DNA of 64,000 bases from Lindgomyces ingoldianus (taxonomy: Eukaryota; Ascomycota; Dothideomycetes; Pleosporales; Lindgomycetaceae): assembly GCF_010093535.1 (NCBI RefSeq), contig NW_022985210.1, forward strand, positions 365,048 to 429,047, given 5' to 3'. The translations under genes were made by a program, and so were the position numbers. Shown here piece by piece: positions 58,331-64,000 of the stretch. Position 1 is the first letter of the stretch, and each line of letters starts with the position of its first letter. Below the pieces are notes generated by a model. The model was not told where the DNA came from. It saw nothing but the letters and a program-made list of their open reading frames with translations, and made no database searches.

Positions 58331-58930
58331 TGTTACAATCCTTGCTTCAGGAAGCACTCGGGTCTAGTGATATTCCTAGGGGGGGAATAGGACGGGTGAT
58401 AGGGGCCAACCGGTAGGGTGTACAGTCCTACGTACAGGCTATTGGGCTAGTGGAGGAGGGTAGGGAGACCGGATCGTGGTTTGCCCTTAATGCGGCAGTA
58501 GGGAGGCTGGGTCAAACAGTCCTGGTGGACAGGGTTAGAGGTATATATAGTGTAAGATATATAAATAGTATTACAGCTCTTTAGAAAGCTAAATGCTACT
58601 TAGTCTATATAGAGAATAAACTAAATGTTAAACACACCTTTTAAAGGTTGTTTACTGTGGAAACTATATACATGTGCTAGGGCGCTAAGGGGAGCTAGTA
58701 GGAGTTTATAGGAGTTTGCTAAGGAGACTTCTGCAGGCTCCCTTAAGCTCCTTTAAGCTCCCTAGATTTGCAGCCTATCTCCCTATTAAACAACGCATTC
58801 TTCTATAACCTTAGGCAGCTGCACTGCTTCTGTGTTCTCTAACTAGTCTTTAAGCAAGCCCTATCCTAATCTAGCTAGATTGTGGAGCACTGCGGGTAGA
58901 GTTATGCTAGTCTAACTGTAGACTGTAACA
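58331..58930 (-). mobile_element. 3' LTR of the Ty3/gypsy element
   Basis: 600 bp with short inverted ends TGTTACA..TGTAACA. On the minus strand it contains CTATATATACCTCTAACC as a TATA-like box. Directly to the right is a purine tract on the minus strand (TAGGGAGAAGGGG, 58943-58955), which identifies it as the 3' LTR. Left flank ATAAG; the partner LTR is not found. The first 200 bp (58340-58540) are GC-rich, the rest more decayed. Confidence 0.72.
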
Positions 58931-61858
58931 CGCTGCCCCTTCTCCCTAGCAGCGTCCTTGCCGCTCTGCTTACACAACTGTGTTAGTAAGAGTTTATTTA
59001 TAAGGTAAGCGCCTACTTACTAAAAAGCATTCTTAATATCTATCTTTTCTATACTAAATAGCTTGTTAGTCCTGTTTGTCTTGTTGTCCTTATGTTACCC
59101 TTTATTTTAATCCTCTTTATTAGACAAAAATAAGGCCCTGCAGCGCTTACTAGTCTTTAGGGTTATCTTATATGTTAACTTTATCTTTAGATAACTATGT
59201 TAAGTGTATAAAAAAGCATAGTAAATGCAACGCCTTTATTTCTAATGCTGCATAGGATTATCTAAAAAAAAAGCGGAAGACGCTTCTTTAAGAGGCTTTT
59301 ATTATAAAGGCTTACAAGTGTGCCTTACTAAAGAAGTAGCTAGCTTGTAAGCGCCTCTTACTAGAAGAGCAGTAGGCGTAGGACTAGAAACAGCTCTGCT
59401 TGCAAGAGGAGATGCTAGAGGCAATAGATAAAAAGTGTTCTAAATAAGATTATATCTAAAAGTTGTTAGACCTGCTAGAGGCTTGCTGCGTAAAATACTT
59501 AGACAGGAACCTTTTCTCCCTAGACAAGATAGAGGCTTTAGAGGCTAAAGTAGGAGGCTATTCCCCTTCTTAACCTTTATTAGCTAAGACTTGTCTCTAA
59601 AGGCTGCTGCTATTTAGTAATAACATAGCTATTTCTTTTAATATAGGTGCCTTGTTGCCTAGCTAGTTTCTTTTAAACAAGCCTAAAAGTACTTTTATAC
59701 TAATAGCTGCACATTCTGCAAATTCTTAGCTAGTTTTTATGTGTTTTTACTAGTAAGCTACTTTTTCTATTTTACTAAAAAATTTTTTAGTTTTTTTAAT
59801 TACTAATAATGTGCTTAACTTTATATTCTATTTCTTTATCTTTCTATCTCTATGTAGATAAGAGAATTCCTTTAGGTGCCTTTTCTAATCTAGAGATATA
59901 GAACCACAGGTGTATTTTTATATGCAGGGGAAGCTTAAGCTTGCAGTTGTCTTGTTAAGTTTAAAGGACTTTATATAGTCTTATTCTTTTTTTACTAGCT
60001 TCCTAGAAGGTCTAGGTATCTTAAGGTTTTTTATATTAAAGTACACATAGTCTTCTAGGTAGATTTCTAGTCCTAGTTGTTATAATTTATTTGCATATTT
60101 TTCTATTATTTCTCTACTAATTCTAGCTTTTATAGCTAACTTCTTGTGTATCTAGCGTAGGTCTATTAGCTAATTTATTAACTTCTATAAGTCTATAAGT
60201 TAGTTTCTATGCAATGCAAAGTAAGAGTTGTATCTAAAATTAGCCTTATATAGCGTTTCTTTTGTTGTAGCTAATTCTACGTTATTAATAGCTAGTTACG
60301 CTATTAGAAGCTATGCTAACTAATTATCTTAAGTGTAAAATATGTACTTCCTTAAGTATTTTTCTACCTCTATGTTTACTCTTTTAGTCTAGCTGTCTAT
60401 CTGCAAGTAGTAGGCTGTTAATAGCTTATGTGCTATGCTAAAATGCTGCATTACTGCTTTCTAGAAACTGCTAGTAAACAGTTTATCTTAGTTAAAGATA
60501 ATAATCTTAGGGCATCTATATACTAATATTACATTTTATTTTAATTTATAGATAAATTTTTTAGCTGTTATTATTTTTTCTAAGGGCTAGGTATATAGAT
60601 ATTTAGTAGTTTTATCTAGAACTACTATAATTATGTTATACATCCTGTCTGTCCCTAGTTTTTTAGACAGGGGTAATTCTATAATAAAGTCTATTATAAT
60701 TATTATCTATAGTAACTTTAGTGCTTTAATTAGCTGTAGGTACCTATAAGCCTTATGCCTTTATAAGTTATTCTTATTGCAAGTATTACATTCTCTAAGC
60801 ACCTCTGTGCATAGTTGCTTTACTTTTAGTATTTATTATAAAATAGCAGTCCTTAACTTCTTTTAGAGGGTGCTAATTCCTAGATGTCTAAACATTAAAG
60901 ATTTATAATATTCTTAGATTAAGTTTTTCTATCTCTACTTACTAGCTATAAGCATGTAGAATTCTTTTATAAGTTAGAGCCTATTATAAATCTATTCTTT
61001 ATTAGTTTCCTTAAAGAGTGTAAACTTCTTAGTTCCTTCCTTTTTTCTATTAAAGTAGTCTAGCCTTTAGCTAAGGGCGTTAGCCTGCTAATTCTATGTT
61101 CCTAGAACATGCTTAATAATGTAGTTAAACTAAGTAAGCTCTATTACTTATCTTACATGTATTAGTAAGAGTTTCTTTACTGTTAAGAACATAACTAGAT
61201 TTACATAGTTAGTTATAATATAAAATAGCTTTGCTATTTTATGTAGTTCTATAGCCTATACTCTTACAGCATTTAATATTGCTTTTAGTTCTTTGTTAGG
61301 TATGCTGTAGCCTGCTTTAGGTCCTAAGAACTTAGCAGAATAGTACGCAACTAGGTGCTATTTTCTGTCTTCTTATTTTTAGTACAACGCAGCCCTGCTG
61401 GCTCTAAGAGATGCGTCTGTGTAGATCTTTGTATCTAACTGTAGGTTGTACATCCTTAGTACTAGTTTAGCTGTTATAGCTTATTTTAAGGCTATAAATG
61501 CCTTATTTATTTCTAGAGTCTAGACAAATTTTGCTATAGCTTATTTCTTAGTTATAGCGTTTATTAACAGTATAGTAATTTTAAAGTAGTCTTTAATTAT
61601 TTGTCTAACATAGCTTAATAATCCTAGGAATCTTTTTACTTTCTTAACTATTATAGGTTCTAGCTATTTAAGTACCTTCTATACTTTAGCTAAATTAATT
61701 TTTATTTCTTCTTTATTAATTATAAATCTTAGGTATTTTGTTTTATTAACATAGAATTTGCATTTAGAAAGCTGTAGGTAGAGTCTGTATTTCCTAAGCT
61801 GTTCTACGACTTTTTGTACCTTCTATACATAGTCTTTTAGAGTATCTTTTAAATAAAA
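58931..61858 (-). pseudogene. Ty3/gypsy chromovirus-type pol relic, 5'-truncated
   Basis: The minus-strand translation gives, from high to low coordinate, four relics. RT end: KCKFYVNKTKYLRFIINKE followed by VKRFLGLL, about 61600-61780. RNase H: YTDASLRASRAALY, about 61380-61430, then a readable stretch to 61050. Integrase core: FIIELPLSKKLG, VVLDKTTKY, KLLTAYYLQID, about 60380-60760. GPY/F-like module: RPSRKLV..E..Y and a Leu/Pro-rich end, about 59900-60060. Domain order and the GPY/F module indicate a chromovirus-type gypsy element. It is truncated near 61858, where repeat X begins; protease, gag and 5' LTR are missing. Stops are frequent throughout. Confidence 0.78.
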
Positions 61859-62262
61859 AATACTACGACAGTTTATAAATAATCTGTAAAAGCAAAGCTT
61901 GCTTAGAGTAATTATCGCAACTGCTAATTAGAGAGCAATAAAGAGTAAGTCTATTAACTATAAGAGGCTTATAGAGAGCTTAGACGCTAAGTGTCTTAGG
62001 CTGCTTGTCTAAAACACAGGCGCAACACTAGGCCCATGTAGGTGACGCTAGGTCCCTGTGCTCTTCTTACGCAACAGTAATAGTTAGCGCATTAAAGTAG
62101 GTTATTTAGGTTAAATAATAGTTACAGCATAATGCTTAGCAAAGTAGTATTAGATAGGTAATAGATGTATAATAACAACATTTAACTAAAGCATGTAACT
62201 AATTACTAACACACTAATATAGCTAATGCTAACCTCTAAAACACTAATATAGCTAAAAAAAA
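61859..62262. repeat. Repeat X (copy 4) with solo LTR
   Basis: X start at about 61859 (AAAATACTACGACAG), interrupted after AGAGTAAT by a solo LTR. It resumes at 62082 (AGTTAGCGCATTAAAG) and ends with the CACACTAATATAGCTAATGC repeats. Confidence 0.72.
61913..62076. mobile_element. Solo LTR in repeat X, target duplication GTAAT
   Basis: 164 bp starting TATCGCAACTG (TG start lost by one RIP-type change) and ending TTACGCAACA. GTAAT lies on both sides (61908-61912 and 62077-62081). The uninterrupted X copy at 49607 confirms the site. Confidence 0.78.
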
Positions 62263-62660
62263 AAAGTAAATAATAGCTAGCTAATTCTTAGCTTTAATTA
62301 AGTTAGTAAAAGTTTTTTTTTAAAAACTTAAAGTTTATGTAAATTTAAAACTAGTTATTTAAAAATTAGTTAATTATTAGCTGTAATTAAAAGAACATGT
62401 TCTAGCTTTAGCTTTTAACACGTTTCTTTTTTTATAATAGTTTTCCTTTGTTACAGTTATGTTACAGCTATCTAACCCCTGAGTACCTTAAGGGCTTGGC
62501 ATAGAGTATATAGGCTTCTTAGCCTCTGTACCTCTGCCTCTAACCCTAAGGTTTACTCTCTCTTATTAACCCCTTATTCTGCATTCCCTCTCTGTGACCT
62601 GTGTTTCCTGCTTAATACCTCTTACATTCTCTTCTTTGCACCTTGCAGTCTCTAGTGTTG
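62263..62660. other. AT-rich segment followed by an LTR-like block
   Basis: 62268-62335 repeats 58086-58150. From about 62449 the sequence becomes GC-richer, starts TGTTACAG and has a GAGTATATAGGC box at about 62509, like the other solo LTRs. I could not fix a matching end or target duplication. Confidence 0.4.
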
Positions 62661-62907
62661 TGTAATAAGGTAGACGCCCTGCCTGCTAAGCTAATACTAT
62701 ATAACTTTCCCTACTGTACTAAAAGATACGCACAAGAATACTTAAGCTAAGTATTCTCACATAGTATAATATATATATAGATAATGCTAGGGCTAGCACT
62801 AGCACTAGTGGTTGTCTCTAGTCTAGCCTAAACCTCTATAAGCAAGAGAAGGCCACGTGGTTAACTGTGCCTACTGTAAGGCTGAGATAGTGCTTACGTG
62901 CAACAGG

Positions 62908-62953
62908 TATATATACTATTCTGTACGCAATAATTAACTGTTAGTTAATTATT
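62908..62953 (+). promoter_or_regulatory. TRIM LTR TATA box and candidate self-primer
   Basis: TATATATA at 62908-62915 is followed 30 nt downstream (62938) by CTGTTAGTTAATTATT. If transcription starts there, the first 16 nt of the RNA would be complementary to the primer-binding site at 63005-63020. The segment also forms an 11-bp hairpin with the bases before it (AATAATTAACT / AGTTAATTATT). Confidence 0.55.
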
Positions 62954-63003
62954 CACACCTTTTTAGTTATATTAGCGTAGTAGTACAGAGCTCTGTCCTT
63001 ATA

Positions 63004-63020
63004 TAATAATTAACTAACAG
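63004..63020 (+). promoter_or_regulatory. Candidate primer-binding site of the TRIM
   Basis: TAATAATTAACTAACAG starts at the first base after the left LTR, the normal location of a retrotransposon primer-binding site. Bases 63005-63020 are the exact reverse complement of LTR bases 62938-62953. I see no tRNA-derived site in the first bases of the interior. Confidence 0.55.
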
Positions 63021-63800
63021 CGGGGTACAGTTAGTGTTTAACCTCTACCTTAGTTAGCTTTAAGCTAGTTTTTAGACTAAAACATAAGGCGGCCTCTTCT
63101 AGCGCCACGTTGTTGCTGCTAGAAGGTCTAGTGTATATAGCTTAGCTGGCGTGGGCCACTAAGCGTTGTTATTTATCCCGCGCCTCTGGGCCGCAGGTGG
63201 TCAGCCTCTGGCCGGTAACCGAGACATGCGCATAGGCGCCTCTGAGCTGCGGGTAGGTCATGTGACGCCTAGGACATGCGTCTGCTAAGAAGGGGGATAA
63301 TGTAAGGCTGAGATAGTGCTTACGTGCGACAGGTATATATACTATTCTGTACATAATAATTAACTGTTAGTTAATTATTTGCACCTTTTTAGTTGTATTA
63401 GCGTAGTAGTACAGAGCTCTGTCCTTACACCTACCTTGTTACACGTTGCGCCTGTTCCTTTCACAGCCTAATACTACTACACTATGTTTAATACTGCTAC
63501 CTAATATCTTTAATTTAATTATTTAAGCATTAAAGCCCTAGTTGTAGAGCTGCAGCTTGTGTAGTTTGTTGCCTCTGTGTAACAAGGTTGGCACAGTCAA
63601 CCACGTGGCCTTCTCTCGCTTATAGAGGTTTAGGCTAGGCTAGAGACAACTGCTAGTGCTAGTGCTTACCCTACTATTATCTATATATATATTATACTAT
63701 GTAAGAATACTTAGCTTAAGTATTCTTATGCGTACCTTTTAGTATAGTAGGGAAAGTTGTATAGTATTAGCTTGGCAGGCGGAGCGCCTACCTTATTACA

Positions 63801-64000
63801 CTCTACAGGAATTTCTTAGAGTGCTAGGGAGCTCTACTGCTGCCTCTGCCTCTGCCTCTGCCTCTCTATCGCCGCAAAGATTAATGTAGTACATGTAATA
63901 CCTTAACAAGCTGTTTTGCTTGCACAACTGCTAGTTTAGCTTCTTTAACTATTGTTTAAATATAATAGACTAATGCCTAGAGGTATTAGTAAGAGATTAC
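63801..64000. other. Repeat-rich end of window with (GCCTCT)n
   Basis: A short hexamer run (CTGCCTCTGCCTCTGCCTCT) at about 63839-63866, then AT-rich sequence to the edge. No gene seen. Confidence 0.6.

Larger units (their letters stand above)
62875..63429 (+). mobile_element. TRIM-like miniature LTR retrotransposon
   Basis: Two 129-bp LTRs (62875-63003 and 63301-63429, TGTAAGG..CCTTACA, the left one ending TTATA by RIP) enclose a 297-bp interior. A perfect target duplication CCTAC lies at 62870-62874 and 63430-63434. The interior ends in the purine tract AAGAAGGGGGATAA directly before the right LTR. This fixes the plus orientation. The interior has no coding capacity and a GC-rich middle (63170-63290). 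All parts of a minimal retrotransposon (promoter, primer site, purine tract) are recognisable. A further LTR of the family is at 8010-8136. Confidence 0.88.
62661..63800. mobile_element. Element with about 209-bp terminal inverted repeats
   Basis: 62661-62869 (TGTAATAAGGTAGACGCC...) and 63592-63800 (mirror, ending CCTTATTACA) are inverted repeats. They include the palindrome GAATACTTAAGCTAAGTATT and the segment AGAAGGCCACGTGGTTAACT. The small interior holds a miniature LTR element (62875-63429) and about 155 bp of other sequence. CTCTA occurs directly right of the end and 7 bp left of the start, a weak candidate target duplication. No transposase. The class (foldback, MITE or inverted LTR pair) is open. 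Confidence 0.72.

Noticed and set aside
58331..58930. Same family as the solo LTR at 52882
   Set aside because: Both begin TGTWACAAT, but the sequences diverge directly afterwards and lengths differ (600 against 310 bp).
59260..59580. Plus-strand Lys/Glu/Leu-rich open-like stretch in the gypsy region
   Set aside because: It suggests a decayed coiled-coil protein, but stops interrupt it and I cannot tie it to a family.
62938..63020. Primer-site complementarity as a mere LTR palindrome
   Set aside because: Not fully rejected: 11 of the 16 pairing bases belong to a local hairpin, but the match continues through CTGTT/AACAG and begins one base after the LTR end, so I kept it as a finding.

Overview
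This is nuclear DNA of a filamentous ascomycete (Pezizomycotina). The evidence is short 54-90 bp spliceosomal introns with GT..AG ends and TACTAAC- or CTRAC-like branch sites. It also includes fungal gene families (DUF1996 secreted protein, fungal F-box protein, ankyrin protein with a fungal helical N-terminus, APC-type amino-acid/choline permease). About 80% of the window is AT-rich repeat DNA in which TA, CTA and TAG are very common and every transposon frame is full of stops. That is the signature of repeat-induced point mutation (RIP, mainly CpA to TpA). The lineage cannot be placed more narrowly than this.

Layout. (1) 1-8.0 kb is a normal-GC segment with an F-box gene (minus), a small three-exon glycine-rich gene (plus) and a three-exon DUF1996 gene (minus), separated by long stretches where I see no gene. 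(2) 8.0-44.3 kb is a nested transposon block. Its outermost layer is a foldback (inverted-dimer) derivative of a Fot1/pogo-like DNA transposon (9615-27198). A minus-strand Ty1/copia element (10052-24663, target duplication AGTAT) sits inside it. That copia element in turn hosts a non-autonomous Fot1-like element, a second copia family with 280-bp LTRs (copy A, TATAA) and a solo LTR (ATAAG). A full-length RIP-dead Fot1 (25143-27008) is inserted in the outer right arm. Two more foldbacks follow. One hosts copia copy B (CTATA), and copy B itself contains copy C in opposite orientation (CTTAT). (3) 44.3-49.2 kb is an island of two intact, divergently transcribed genes: a HeLo-like/ankyrin protein (minus, one intron) and an amino-acid permease (plus, three introns). 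(4) 49.3-64 kb is a second repeat block. It has copia copy D (its left end lies in a 720-N gap), several solo LTRs, a decayed minus-strand Ty3/gypsy chromovirus-type element, an unclassified repeat called X here, and an element with about 209-bp terminal inverted repeats. That last element encloses a 555-bp miniature LTR retrotransposon (TRIM-like).

The five genes show no joint pathway. The main interest is in the repeats. All three complete copies of the 280-bp-LTR copia family keep a CpG-rich 5' LTR while every 3' LTR (four of four) has the same C-to-T/G-to-A changes. The TRIM has a candidate primer-binding site that is perfectly complementary over 16 nt to its own LTR just downstream of a TATA box, suggesting self-priming. 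Four foldback elements share one internal inversion breakpoint. Two N gaps (10283-10382 and 50546-51265) hide sequence.
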